DNA of 44,245 bases from Phycisphaerae bacterium (GCA_021736645.1 JAIPFM010000227.1:1-44245), one strand, 5' to 3'; positions 24,662 through 34,651 are shown, counted from the first letter of the stretch. Notes: a model not told the origin generated them from the sequence alone. Program-made: numbers and translations.

Positions 24662-27600
24662 CTATTTTTGCTCATACACAGACTCAAAGGTATACGTGCC
24701 GGAGGTAACGGCAAACACGATGGTGTTGCCGTCTTTCTTGATGAACGTGACACCTGGGGCTGCGGCGGCGAGGCAGCCGCCTTCCGTCACTTGGTCAGGG
24801 CCTGAGCTCGGAACGGTCACCGTGGCCGTGGTATTGGCCGGGATCGTGACATTCAGCGTAAATTGACGGTCTGTACGCGACCAGTGAACGCTGATCCTGC
24901 CTTGAATGGAATCGTAGCTGGCCCTGGCAAATGTCAGGTCACCCACCGGGCTCGGCTTGATCACAATCTTCTTGAACCCGGGGGCTGCCGGGTCGCACTG
25001 GATGCCTGCGAGATCGTGGTAGAACCACTCCATGATGTGTCCGAGCATGAAGTGGTTCTGGGATGACCCGCCGTCCCAGGCCTCGGTCAGGCTGGTGGCA
25101 CCCTTCTTGAGTTGGTAGCCATAGCCGGGTTTTTCCGATTGATTGTTCATGGCGTAGATCACGTCCGACCGTCCTCCGTCAGCCAGGGCACGCAGCAGAT
25201 ACCGATACCCCACGTCTCCGGCCGTGACGGCATTGCCGCGTTTTTCCACATCGTCCACCAGGGCCTGGAGCACGCGCTCGCGATGCGCCGGTTCGCAAAA
25301 GCCCATGACCAGGGCAATGGCATTGGCGCACTGGCTGCCTGTGGCGTACTGGCCGGTCTGCTCGCTGTAAAAGGTCTCGTTAAATGCTGTACGAATGTCG
25401 CGGGCCAGGGCGTCGTAAAGACCGGCGTCACGATCAAACCCGAACAGGTTCGCGGCCCGGGCCAGGACCTGGACATCCGCATAGTAAAAGGCCGTGGCAG
25501 TCAGGGCCTTGGGCGTCAATTGCGCATACCCGGGCGCGTTGGGACCGATGTCATACCAGTCTCCCAGACCATGGGACACGATGTGGTTGTCGGCACGGCT
25601 GGTCAGGTAGTCCACATAGCGCTTCATGTTGTCATAGTAGCGCTGCAGCAGTGTGGTGTCACCCGTGAAGTCGTATTGCTGCTGCGGCACCAGCACCGCG
25701 GCACTGCCCCATTCCGGAGAATCGCGGAAGCCCCCGCTGAACGCCACATACTCCGGGGCAATGTCCGGGACCAGGCCGTTGTCCAGTTGTGCATCGGCCA
25801 TGTCCGTCATACTCTTGTTGAACAGGCCGGTCAGGTCAAAGCCGTATCGCAGGGACGGGCCGTTGAGGTGGTACTGCTCCAGCCAGCCGAGCTTTTCGCG
25901 GTGGGGACAGTCCGTGATCACACTGAACAGGTTGCTGCGCTGGGCCCAGCGGATGAGGCGGAAGATCCGATTGAACAGGTCATTGGAACAGGCAAACGTG
26001 CCTATGGGTTGCGCGGCACTGTGCACGACCACGCCCTCCAGGGACTCTATCACGGGCAGTGCCTGGCCGTCCGGCGAGGACAGGTCCACCTGCAGGTAGC
26101 GTGCCCCTCGATAGAAGAACTGGGGAAACCAGGTCTCCTTGTCGCGACCTGCCAGTGTGTAGGTCCAGTAGGACTTTCCCCCGCACATGGTGTCGTTGAT
26201 TTCGCCATTCTCATGCAGCAGCTCGGACGGGATCAGACGCACTGAAGACCCGGCCGGACCGGTGACCGTGATCCTGGGGATGAGCGAGACATTCTGGCCC
26301 AGGTCGTACACGACTCTGGTCTTGCTGAGGGCATTGACTGCCACGGGCTTGAGTACGTCAAACGGGCGAACCGGGGACGCTGCATAGGACAGGCCTCGCA
26401 GTGTGCCTCCAGGTCCGGTCGTGACTTTGGCTGCAGGCCAGGCGTGCGTGAACCCGGGGCGGTCCCAGCCGGTCTGTTCCAGACGCGCGTCTCTGTCCTC
26501 GCCGCCATACACGCAGGAAAAGGTGATAGGGCCTGCGTGGACCTGCCAGGTCTGATCCGTGCCGAGGATCTCCGAGTGACCGTCTGCATAATCCAGACAC
26601 AGGTGTGCGATGGCCTTTTTCGGGCCGAACACACCGGTGAGCTTGGTGTAGCGTCCGCCCGTGATGCGATAAAATCCATTGCCCAGGATGAGACCGGCTG
26701 CATTGGCTCCGGGCTGCAGCAGGGCAGTGACATCGTAGGTATTGTAAAGAACGGTCTTGCGGTAATCGGTCCAGCCCGGTGTGATCAGGTCCTGACCCAC
26801 CTTGCGGCCATTGATGGACATTTCATACTGGGCCATACCTGTCACATGAACTGTGGCCCGAGTCAAATGCTCGCCCACACGGAACTCGCGGCGCAGCAGC
26901 AGGGAGGCCGGTTCATTGGCATCCGATTCTCCCGATCCGGTCATGCCGATCCACCGGCCTGTCCAGTCCTTTGTCTCGAGCAGGCCCATGGTCCACTGGG
27001 CCGGTTCGCTCCAGGAAGACTGGGCATTCATCTGGTCCCAGATCCGCACCTTCCACCAGACCTGACCGCTGGATTTCAGGGCCTTGCCTGCGTAGAGGAT
27101 CTGATTGGTGGCCTCTGATGTCACCTTGTCGGAGTCCCAGAGGTCGCCCTGGTCTCTAGCCAGCAGATCCAGTGACGAGGCAGCCAGGACCCGGTACGCG
27201 GTCTGTGTCACGCCGCGGGTGCCGGGATTGTGCGCCTTGAGAATCCAGCTCAGACGCGGCTGACGCGAGTCCACGCCCCACGGATTCTCTCGACCCTCAC
27301 ATCGCAGGCGATCACAGGCAGCGGCTGCTGTGTCACGGGCCTGGGCCACGGGCATGAGACCGTCCGTGATGTTCACAGGGTTTGATGCGATCTGCACTGT
27401 GGCAGGGGGCAGGCCTGCACGCACGGCAGTCAAGGTGATGAGGCCCGGTGTAAGGGTCGACCGTATGGCCACGCGGTTGATGCCGCACTCGGTGTTGAGA
27501 TAGAGGTTGTTCGTGGAATTCGGCAGTGCGCTGTTGATCCCGCCGCGCCAGATGACCGGGCCTGTGACTGTAAAGTCCACGCGCGTTTCATCCGTGGGGC

Positions 27601-29947
27601 AGCGCAGGCCCTGGGCGTCCACCACCTCGAAGTCGATCAAGGCCACGTCCGAGCCGTCCGCCAGCAATCCTGCAGGGCTGGTGCGGACCGTGAGTTTCAG
27701 GGCCGCGGGGTCGCCTGCGGTCCTGATTTCATGCTGCGCCACGATCTTGCCGTGCTGCAGGGCCACGGCCTTGATCGTGCCTGGTGCGAATACCACGTCC
27801 GGGAAGGCATAGATGAAACCGCTGTCGGGCGCATCGTTTTTGCCCAGGGATAGACCATTCACGAATAATTCAACGGTGTCACAGTGGCTGGCGATGACAG
27901 AGAGGGTCTTCTTTGTGTCTGCCGGATACGTCCAGTGACCGAGGATGTGGAGGTCGGGCTCTGGATTCTGCATCACGCGGTGGGCATGGAATGCCTGCTT
28001 GGGCAGACGCATGCCGTCCACCTTGCCGCTGACACGCAGCACGGCACTGCTCTGCTGGCGTCCGTCTGCATTGGAATCCGACCAATAGATCGAGGCATAC
28101 CCGGACCACTTTGAATGTGCAGGATCGGGATTGTCAATCCGGTTGATCGCGTATTCATGGTAGCGGCGTGCGGTAGCCAGCGCAAAGGTCTCCGAGTTCC
28201 AGGCGTACGTGTCCTGGGGACCTTTCTTGAAGCCGAAGTGCGGCGGAGAAACATCGTCCCAGATGCTGCGCAGGGCTTCATCACGAAAGTCCTCGGTTTC
28301 AATGAGGGGCGCGCGGTCGCGGCGTTCTGCACTGTACCCGCGAAAGATGGCCGCGGGCGTGGGCAGGCTGTCCGTACGCCGATCCTGACCCACCATGACG
28401 CCGTAGTACTCGCAGATCGAGTTGATGGCTGCTGCGGCCCTGCTGTCTGCGCCGTGACGCGTGCCCATGACGCGACCGCCGTGGGGGTCCCATTGTGTGC
28501 GCAGGGCCACCATCTCTTCCATGTGGGGGACAGTCACGACCTGATTGCCGGCCTCCCAGAAGAGGATGCTGGGGCTGTTGCGGAAGTAAATGATGGTGTT
28601 TCGCATGACCTCGGCACGCTGGGCCCACTGTCGATTGGCCACACGCGTAGAGTTTCTTGTGTCCAGGACCGGGTCCTTTTCCTTGTCCCCTGCAGGGCAG
28701 ACCTGGACAATGCCGTATTTGTCGCAGGATCGCACGTCTGCGGCCTGGGGTGCGATGTGCATCCATCGGATATAATTGGCGCGGCTGGCACGCACGAGTC
28801 GGGCATTTTCATCGTGCATCCAGTCCGGATACGCCTGGCCCAGACCGGCCCAGTCGTTGACCGATCGCTGGGCATACCCGGTGAGCCAGATGAATCTGTC
28901 ATTGAGGTACACACCGCCTGTGCCTGCGCCGCCCCTGAATTCGGTCTTGCGGAAGCCGGTTTTGACTCGGGTGACATCCACGACCTTGCCGTCCGTGGAG
29001 AGGATGGAATACACGTCGTACAGATAGGGATCATCCACGTCCCAGAAACGCGTGCGTGTGAGTGGTCCGGCCGCTGTCAAGGTCTCGGTCTGGCCGGGGA
29101 CCAGGTCAGAGGTGTCACCCTCAAATCTGGCGCATACCTTGCCGCCCCCATCGATCACGATGGCGCTCAGGGTAATTTCTGCAGAGTTCCCGGACTCATT
29201 GCGCACCTGCGATTCCACGTGGATCTCTGCGGTGTGTGCTGCCAGATTGATGTCCTTGGCGTACACATACACGCCGGTAGTCTGGAGATTCTCGTAGAGC
29301 GGCAGGGTCTGGTACAGTTTACCCGTGAGGTGCAGCCGGACATTGCGGTTCAGGCCGCCGAAATTGGGGTTGAACGCGCGCCCCATCCACTGAAAACCCA
29401 CGCCCGTGGCTTCTTCTTTGTAATCATTGCTGTTGTCCACCTTGACAGCCAGCACGTTTTCTGCATCACCGAATGTGACGAAGTCGGTGATGTCCAGTCC
29501 ACAGGCCGTGACGCCATTCTCGGATTTGCCGACAGGCTTGCCATTGACAAAAAACCGTCCGGCCTGCTTGAGCCCTTCGAATTCGAGAAAGACCTTGCCG
29601 TCCCTGGCTGACATCGGGAGTCTGAAGTGCTTGCGATACCAGCCGATACCGGCATAGGCATTGCGATCACCGCCGCTGTGACTGATGAACGATCTGTAAC
29701 TGTCCACGTCGTTCCACGTGTGAGGCGTGCTGACCGTGGTCCAGGTCGAGTCATCGAACTGAGGATCGGCTGCCTGCGCCACGTCCTCGCGAATGAACTG
29801 CCAGGCAGGATTGAAGTTGTAGGTCGTGCGCGGTGAGACCGGGGGTGTGAATGTCGTGACATCCGCGGTATGCTGTGCGCGGCCCGGATGGCTGAGCAGA
29901 GTGACCAGTACGATCGAAAGGAAGACGGCATGCATAGATCTCTTCAT
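24662..29947 (-). CDS. Exported glycosidase fusion: GH2 domain followed by GH78 alpha-L-rhamnosidase domain
   Basis: 1761 residues, roughly the sum of two enzymes. Sec signal at 1-25 (MHAVFLSIVLVTLLSHPGRA). Residues 40-210: GH2 sugar-binding sandwich (AGIGWYRKHF, FVNGKPVGKSENG, NVLAVKVDN). 220-340: Ig-like. 345-640: TIM barrel with NSPSILFWEAGNQ at 457-469; the usual acid/base Glu of GNE is Gln here, although Glu465 of FWE might serve. 660-860: GH2 C-terminal Ig-like domains (VELFVNGLSLG). From about 880: rhamnosidase N-domain (LRCEGRENPWGVDSRQPRLS), 1010-1200 carbohydrate-binding, then an (alpha/alpha)6 barrel with DCPHREKLGW at 1346-1355 (Asp and general-acid Glu) and TSLTEAWDGG with Glu1622 (base). 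It probably removes rhamnose and a second sugar from one branched glycan. It is divergent from the lactonase-GH43 pair. Confidence 0.9.
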   Translation of the reverse strand: MKRSMHAVFLSIVLVTLLSHPGRAQHTADVTTFTPPVSPRTTYNFNPAWQFIREDVAQAADPQFDDSTWTTVSTPHTWNDVDSYRSFISHSGGDRNAYAGIGWYRKHFRLPMSARDGKVFLEFEGLKQAGRFFVNGKPVGKSENGVTACGLDITDFVTFGDAENVLAVKVDNSNDYKEEATGVGFQWMGRAFNPNFGGLNRNVRLHLTGKLYQTLPLYENLQTTGVYVYAKDINLAAHTAEIHVESQVRNESGNSAEITLSAIVIDGGGKVCARFEGDTSDLVPGQTETLTAAGPLTRTRFWDVDDPYLYDVYSILSTDGKVVDVTRVKTGFRKTEFRGGAGTGGVYLNDRFIWLTGYAQRSVNDWAGLGQAYPDWMHDENARLVRASRANYIRWMHIAPQAADVRSCDKYGIVQVCPAGDKEKDPVLDTRNSTRVANRQWAQRAEVMRNTIIYFRNSPSILFWEAGNQVVTVPHMEEMVALRTQWDPHGGRVMGTRHGADSRAAAAINSICEYYGVMVGQDRRTDSLPTPAAIFRGYSAERRDRAPLIETEDFRDEALRSIWDDVSPPHFGFKKGPQDTYAWNSETFALATARRYHEYAINRIDNPDPAHSKWSGYASIYWSDSNADGRQQSSAVLRVSGKVDGMRLPKQAFHAHRVMQNPEPDLHILGHWTYPADTKKTLSVIASHCDTVELFVNGLSLGKNDAPDSGFIYAFPDVVFAPGTIKAVALQHGKIVAQHEIRTAGDPAALKLTVRTSPAGLLADGSDVALIDFEVVDAQGLRCPTDETRVDFTVTGPVIWRGGINSALPNSTNNLYLNTECGINRVAIRSTLTPGLITLTAVRAGLPPATVQIASNPVNITDGLMPVAQARDTAAAACDRLRCEGRENPWGVDSRQPRLSWILKAHNPGTRGVTQTAYRVLAASSLDLLARDQGDLWDSDKVTSEATNQILYAGKALKSSGQVWWKVRIWDQMNAQSSWSEPAQWTMGLLETKDWTGRWIGMTGSGESDANEPASLLLRREFRVGEHLTRATVHVTGMAQYEMSINGRKVGQDLITPGWTDYRKTVLYNTYDVTALLQPGANAAGLILGNGFYRITGGRYTKLTGVFGPKKAIAHLCLDYADGHSEILGTDQTWQVHAGPITFSCVYGGEDRDARLEQTGWDRPGFTHAWPAAKVTTGPGGTLRGLSYAASPVRPFDVLKPVAVNALSKTRVVYDLGQNVSLIPRITVTGPAGSSVRLIPSELLHENGEINDTMCGGKSYWTYTLAGRDKETWFPQFFYRGARYLQVDLSSPDGQALPVIESLEGVVVHSAAQPIGTFACSNDLFNRIFRLIRWAQRSNLFSVITDCPHREKLGWLEQYHLNGPSLRYGFDLTGLFNKSMTDMADAQLDNGLVPDIAPEYVAFSGGFRDSPEWGSAAVLVPQQQYDFTGDTTLLQRYYDNMKRYVDYLTSRADNHIVSHGLGDWYDIGPNAPGYAQLTPKALTATAFYYADVQVLARAANLFGFDRDAGLYDALARDIRTAFNETFYSEQTGQYATGSQCANAIALVMGFCEPAHRERVLQALVDDVEKRGNAVTAGDVGYRYLLRALADGGRSDVIYAMNNQSEKPGYGYQLKKGATSLTEAWDGGSSQNHFMLGHIMEWFYHDLAGIQCDPAAPGFKKIVIKPSPVGDLTFARASYDSIQGRISVHWSRTDRQFTLNVTIPANTTATVTVPSSGPDQVTEGGCLAAAAPGVTFIKKDGNTIVFAVTSGTYTFESVYEQK

Positions 29948-30135
29948 CTTTGACTCTTTCTACTGATTAAGGGGTGTCAAATCTGTCCATGCCTATATAT
30001 ATGCCCCCTGGAGGCATTCTGTGAAATCATTTTTTGTGGAAAACACCTTTGGGCCTAAAAAAAACTATTTTACTGAAGTTTCCTGCTTATAATGGAATCG
30101 ACTCAGCTACTTTTAAGATAGAAAAAGGGAAAACC
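29948..30135. promoter_or_regulatory. Divergent control region between the GH2-GH78 and lactonase-GH43 genes
   Basis: Plus strand: -10 TATAAT at 30088-30093 with only a weak -35 (TATTTT at 30066-30071, spacer 16). Minus strand: TATATA near 29995 with TTCACA 18 nt upstream. ATGCCT/AGGCAT form an inverted repeat around the ATATATAT core near 29989-30017. Shared control of the two glycan-degrading units is an inference. Confidence 0.35.
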
Positions 30136-31284
30136 ATGAGATTCAAACCATTCAGTCTGTTTGTCATCACGATGCTTTGGCTGGCGGCCTTATCCTCTGC
30201 ATCGGCAGATTCGTGCGCTGTCTATTTCGGTACGTATACGCGTGCTAACCAGGGTAGTGAAGGGATCTACAGGAGTGTCCTTGACCTGGAGACCGGTGAA
30301 CTCTCGGCCCCTGTGCTGGCTGCCAGGGCGAACAATCCCTCCTTTATAGAGATCCACCCCAATGGGAGATTTCTGGCAGCTGTGAGTGAAGCCGGGCGGG
30401 CCGGGAGTGTCAGTGCGTATGCGATTGACGCCACAACCGGGCAGCTCACCCTCCTCAATCAGCAGCCTTCGGGCGGGTCAGGCCCGTGTCACGTGAGTTT
30501 TGACCGGGCAGGTCAGTATTGTCTTGTGACCAATTACAACAGCGGCAGCGCGTCTGTGATACCTGTGTTGCCGAAGGGTCTTCTGGGTGATCCCACAGCC
30601 TGTGTGCAGCATACAGGTGCCAGTCTCAATCCCAGCAGACAGCAGGGCCCCCATGCCCATTCCGTCAATATGACGCCGGACGGGCGTCTGATCCTGGTGG
30701 CAGACCTGGGCATCGACAAGATCATGATCTACAGGCTGAATCAAGACACAGGTGCCCTGGTTGCGCACGATCCGCCCTGTGTCCCCATGACACCCGGTGC
30801 AGGGCCGCGGCATCTGTGTTTCAGCCCCAATGGCAAACAGGTCTATGTGATCAATGAACTGAACAGCACTGTCACGGCACTGGCCTATGACTCTGCGTCC
30901 GGCAGGTTCAGCGAGATCCAGACTGTCACCACGCTGCCACAGGACTACAAAGGCGCCAATGGCTGTGCCGAGGTGCGCGTGCACCCCAGCGGCAAATTTC
31001 TGTACGGATCCAATCGAGGTCACAACAGTATTGTGGTGTACCGGATCGATCCGGACAACGGCAGGCTGAGTTGGGTCAACCATGAAACCCGGGACATCAA
31101 GACACCTCGCAACTTCAACATTGATCCTTCCGGCCAATTCTGTGTTGTGGCCAACCAGGACAGCGCCAGTGTGGTGGTGTTCCGTATCGACCCGGGCACA
31201 GGCGGACTCACGCCCACAGGTCACAAGATCTCCATTGCCAGTCCGGTGTGTATTCGATTTCTCAGTACAAAGGCACCTCGATGA
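30136..31284 (+). CDS. Exported lactonase of the 6-phosphogluconolactonase (YbhE/PF10282) beta-propeller family
   Basis: 382 residues from ATG 30136 (AAGGG 8 nt upstream). The signal peptide is FSLFVITMLWLAALSSASA. The repeat unit of a seven-bladed propeller is visible: YFGTYTRANQGSEGIYRSVL, NPSFIEIHPNGRFLAAVSE, SGPCHVSFDRAGQYCLVTNY, GPHAHSVNMTPDGRLILVAD, GAGPRHLCFSPNGKQVYVIN, CAEVRVHPSGKFLYGSNRGH and TPRNFNIDPSGQFCVVANQD. The family name comes from cytoplasmic E. coli Pgl, but an exported member cannot work in the pentose phosphate pathway. A periplasmic lactonase for aldonolactones made by sugar oxidation is a better fit. The stop overlaps the next start (ATGA), so GH43 is coupled. Confidence 0.88.
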   Translation: MRFKPFSLFVITMLWLAALSSASADSCAVYFGTYTRANQGSEGIYRSVLDLETGELSAPVLAARANNPSFIEIHPNGRFLAAVSEAGRAGSVSAYAIDATTGQLTLLNQQPSGGSGPCHVSFDRAGQYCLVTNYNSGSASVIPVLPKGLLGDPTACVQHTGASLNPSRQQGPHAHSVNMTPDGRLILVADLGIDKIMIYRLNQDTGALVAHDPPCVPMTPGAGPRHLCFSPNGKQVYVINELNSTVTALAYDSASGRFSEIQTVTTLPQDYKGANGCAEVRVHPSGKFLYGSNRGHNSIVVYRIDPDNGRLSWVNHETRDIKTPRNFNIDPSGQFCVVANQDSASVVVFRIDPGTGGLTPTGHKISIASPVCIRFLSTKAPR

Positions 31285-32873
31285 TAAAGGGATTGGCCTG
31301 CTTTCTCCTATGTGTCGGAGGCCTGCTGTCGTCTGCCCGGGCCGGGGACGCGCCCGAGACGTGGGGCCTTTGGACGCAGTGGGGCGATCAGGGGGACGGC
31401 ACGTATCGCAATCCTGTCTTGCCCAGCGACTACAGTGATATTGACTGCATCCGTGTGGGCTCGGACTACTATGCGATTTCTTCGACGTTTCAATATTCAC
31501 CCGGCATGGTGATCCTGCATTCCAAAGATCTTGTGAACTGGACGATCCTGAGCCATGTGATTTCGGATGTCACCCAGATGGGACCGGCATTCAACTGGGA
31601 CCGCATGGATCGTTATGGCAGGGGTGTGTGGGCCGGTGCCATTCGGTACCACGACCACAGGTTTTGGGTCTATTTCGGCACACCGGATGAAGGCTACTTT
31701 ATGAGTACGGCAGCCCATCCTGCCGGGCCGTGGACACCTCTGCACCAGACACTTGCGGCCGTGGGCTGGGACGACTGCTGTCCGTTCTGGGACGACGACG
31801 GCCAGGGCTATCTCGCGGGCACCTGCTTCAAGGAGGGGTACAAGACCTATCTCTTCAAGCTGACGCCGGATGGTCGTGACATCATCCCTGACTCCGGTAT
31901 CATCATCAATCAGGGCATGCGGCGTGAAGCCAGTAAGCTCTACAAGATCAATGGCCTGTACTATCATTTCTTCAGTGAATACGATTCCAAAAAAGGCCGG
32001 TACTGCATGATGCAGCGGTCCAGCAACATTGCAGGGCCGTACACGGAGGTCAAACAGCTCAGCCATGCGCAGAAGGCATTCAGAGAGCCCAACCAGGGCG
32101 GTATCGTGCAGACCGAGCAGGGCGACTGGTATTTTTTTACACACCACGGCAGCGGGTCCTGGGAAGGACGATGCAACAGCCTGCTGCCTGTGACCTGGCA
32201 GGAGGGCTGGCCCATCCTTGGTCAGGTGGGTGAGGACGGCATGGGCACCATGGTCTGGTCCGGCAGGAAACCTGTGCCGGATGCGCCCAGGGCGATACCG
32301 CAAACGAGTGACGATTTTTCGTGTGACGCACTCCCGCCCCAGTGGGAGTGGAACCACCAACCGAGGGCTGACAAATGGTCACTCACTGAACGGCGCGGCT
32401 GGCTGCGCCTCTATGCATTCAAGCCCCTGGAGCTGGACGACCCGCTCAAGGCAGGCAACACGCTCACCCAGCGATGCTTCCGATCGAGTGCTAATGAAGT
32501 CATTGTTAAACTCGACCTCAGCGCCATGGCCGATGGCCAGAAGGCGGGCCTGTGTCACTATGCCAAAACCCACGCAGCGCTGGGCGTGGCCCAGCAGGGT
32601 GTCACACGCACATTGGAATACAGGCTCGATGGACGGGTCACTGCGGGTCCGAGACTGACAGCCAACACCCTGTGGATCAGATCGACCTGGGGACTCGATG
32701 GGAAGAGTCAATTTGCCTACAGCCTGGAAGGCCGGGTCTATACCGACTTGGGTGGGCCGTATGCCCTGTCCTGGGGGCATTATCGCGGTGACCGACTTGG
32801 CCTCTACTCCTACAACAACCAGGCTGAGGCCGGTTTTCTGGATGTGGATTATTTTAGTTACACGGTCAGATAG
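31281..32873 (+). CDS. Exported GH43-family glycosidase with C-terminal sandwich domain
   Basis: 530 residues from ATG 31281, which overlaps the lactonase stop. The Sec signal is MIKGLACFLLCVGGLLSSAR. The five-bladed GH43 propeller shows the catalytic set: base Asp in NPVLPSDYSDIDCIRVGSDY, the pKa-tuning Asp in VGWDDCCPFWDDDGQGYL, and acid Glu in MRREASKLYKINGLYYHF. From about residue 340, a beta-sandwich (FSCDALPPQWEWNHQP, GWLRLYA, RSTWGLDGKSQFAYSLEG) corresponds to the C-terminal domain of GH43 beta-xylosidases and arabinofuranosidases. Likely releases xylose or arabinose from branched glycans. The operon also contains the lactonase and faces away from the rhamnosidase fusion. Confidence 0.9.
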   Translation: MIKGLACFLLCVGGLLSSARAGDAPETWGLWTQWGDQGDGTYRNPVLPSDYSDIDCIRVGSDYYAISSTFQYSPGMVILHSKDLVNWTILSHVISDVTQMGPAFNWDRMDRYGRGVWAGAIRYHDHRFWVYFGTPDEGYFMSTAAHPAGPWTPLHQTLAAVGWDDCCPFWDDDGQGYLAGTCFKEGYKTYLFKLTPDGRDIIPDSGIIINQGMRREASKLYKINGLYYHFFSEYDSKKGRYCMMQRSSNIAGPYTEVKQLSHAQKAFREPNQGGIVQTEQGDWYFFTHHGSGSWEGRCNSLLPVTWQEGWPILGQVGEDGMGTMVWSGRKPVPDAPRAIPQTSDDFSCDALPPQWEWNHQPRADKWSLTERRGWLRLYAFKPLELDDPLKAGNTLTQRCFRSSANEVIVKLDLSAMADGQKAGLCHYAKTHAALGVAQQGVTRTLEYRLDGRVTAGPRLTANTLWIRSTWGLDGKSQFAYSLEGRVYTDLGGPYALSWGHYRGDRLGLYSYNNQAEAGFLDVDYFSYTVR

Positions 32874-33011
32874 CGCGACGCAGCCTTGACAACAGGACGC
32901 GGCATACCCGGACCTCGGTGAGAACCTGGTACGCCCATGCATCTCATCTCGAATACCTGCGCCTCCTTGTCTGCTGGTTCAACGCGGTGAAACAGCAGTG
33001 AGGTCTCCGAC

Positions 33012-34145
33012 TCAGGCGTACTCGTTTCGAGCCCTGATGATCAGGTCAACCATATCCTGGCCGCCGCTTGCATTGTTCTCGGAGCTGTTGTGAGAGCTCT
33101 GCACGGCCACCACTCGGGGCCAGCCCTCTCCACTCCACCAGCCGAAAAACGGTCCGCCGGACTGCCCAGGCCACACGTCGCCCCGGTGGGACATGGATTC
33201 ATGCGAATCGAACTGCCACCATGAACCGTCCAGAGAAATATTACTCTCAAAGGTCGGTCGGTTGCCGCCTGTAAGGTCGCCCGGATATCCGACATGGGAC
33301 CAGTAGGCGCCACCATCCCAGCCATCCGTATAGCCGCGCGACCCCATCCACCCGGTCAAGTTGCCCATACGTGTGCCGAGCACCACGCACACGTAGTCAT
33401 ACATCCCCTCGATCCAGTCGATCGTGGGCCCCGTGACTTTGTGCTTGAAGTAGACACGCGTCCCCCAGGCCTCGCCAAAGGGCGTGCTCCCGTTGAAGTA
33501 GGAGGGCCTGAAGCGTATCCAGCCGGCTGTGCCGTTGCTGTTCCACTGGATGGCATGGCTGACTGTCAGGAGGTGACGCGGGCCGACCATCACACCGCTC
33601 GATTGACCAATGGGCGTGTCAACACGGCCGCACGTGCACCACGGAAACGACGTGTCGCTGAACACACGACGGCTCTCGGGCAGAAAGATCGTGGTGGCTT
33701 CATTGCCCGACTTTTCCGCATTCTTTGCCACTGGACCGCGTGTCTTTCGCGGTGTGTCAAGGGTCTTCGACAGTCGGGCCGGTGCAGTCTTCCTCACAAG
33801 GTGATCCGGGAGGAAACCCTGGATCTCCAGGGCCTTGTTGAATGAACGGGACTTGTTGCCCAAGGACTTGAGGCCCTTGGTCGTGATGGACGGTGGGAAG
33901 ACGTGTGTCCCAATGTTGAACTGTTCGATCGTCAGCTTTAACTGCTTGGCAGTGCTTCTGTCTCGCTTGAGGCTCACACTCGCCTTGGTGCTGACAACAC
34001 CCGGAATCACCATCGGCCACTCAATACTCACACCGGCAAGGGGCTTCTTTGCCTTTTGTGTCTTGATTTTTCGGGCCACATCTTTTGCCAGGATAGGCTG
34101 CGGCTGGTTCTTGAATGCCAAGTTCTTGTCTTGTCTGATCTTCAT
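33012..34145 (-). CDS. Trypsin-like serine protease (glutamyl endopeptidase-like)
   Basis: 377 residues; AGGA 9 nt before the ATG. Chymotrypsin-fold triad in order: His in SSGVMVGPRHLLTVSHAIQW, Asp in GPTIDWIEGMYDYVCVVLG, Ser in WPGQSGGPFFGWWSGEG. The spacing and the SHAIQW and GQSGGP words resemble S1B glutamyl endopeptidases and trypsin-like enzymes. The first 165 residues are basic, low in hydrophobic segments (MKIRQDKNLAFKNQPQPILA) and look like a propeptide or linker. No Sec signal is visible, which is odd for this class; it may use another export route or work inside the cell. Not part of an obvious operon; the nearest gene lies 0.5 kb upstream. Confidence 0.85.
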   Translation of the reverse strand: MKIRQDKNLAFKNQPQPILAKDVARKIKTQKAKKPLAGVSIEWPMVIPGVVSTKASVSLKRDRSTAKQLKLTIEQFNIGTHVFPPSITTKGLKSLGNKSRSFNKALEIQGFLPDHLVRKTAPARLSKTLDTPRKTRGPVAKNAEKSGNEATTIFLPESRRVFSDTSFPWCTCGRVDTPIGQSSGVMVGPRHLLTVSHAIQWNSNGTAGWIRFRPSYFNGSTPFGEAWGTRVYFKHKVTGPTIDWIEGMYDYVCVVLGTRMGNLTGWMGSRGYTDGWDGGAYWSHVGYPGDLTGGNRPTFESNISLDGSWWQFDSHESMSHRGDVWPGQSGGPFFGWWSGEGWPRVVAVQSSHNSSENNASGGQDMVDLIIRARNEYA

Positions 34146-34651
34146 GGTTCGTTTCCTTTCTTGGGTTCATTCTCAGATCACGCTCCGCCTTCCAAGAGAG
34201 CACTGCGTCTGACCCTTATGACATGCTCCAAGGGGATGCAACCTGCGACGGCAATCGCCTGGTTTCTGAACTGAACGGATAGGAAGTTGGACTTAACCTT
34301 CGTGGTGTGGTGGTGGTTGTTCCATGGGTTGACTCCTTTCGATAAATCATTCCTTTGGTTAATTTCCCATGACTATGACTGCACAGAAATTGACGGGTCG
34401 GAATTTATTGACAGGAATTACTATTTTGCAACCATTGATGTGAGTATATCCTCAGTGATTGGCGGATCAAGGGGAAACTGTGTGAAGAATTATTTTTTTG
34501 CCCTGGCAATGAGGGCGGGCTGAAGGAGACGCCGGTCACAGGAAAAACAACTCCAGGATTGTCATGGCGGTCCCAACGGTGTGGCTCACGTGTCCACATG
34601 GACCGTGGGCTTTGGCGCTTCGCTAAAAGCTGCGGCCGAACGCTGAATGCT
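34146..34651. other. Non-coding gap between the protease and the small membrane protein
   Basis: 506 bp with no ORF having an SD or family features. It contains GT-rich and AT-rich stretches and a short GCTT/AAGC-type repeat near 34618. Nothing assignable was seen. Confidence 0.4.

Noticed and set aside
24662..29947. Long open reading frames on the opposite strand of the GH2-GH78 gene
   Set aside because: They are shadows caused by codon bias; no SD or domain features, while the minus-strand frame shows complete GH2 and GH78 domains.
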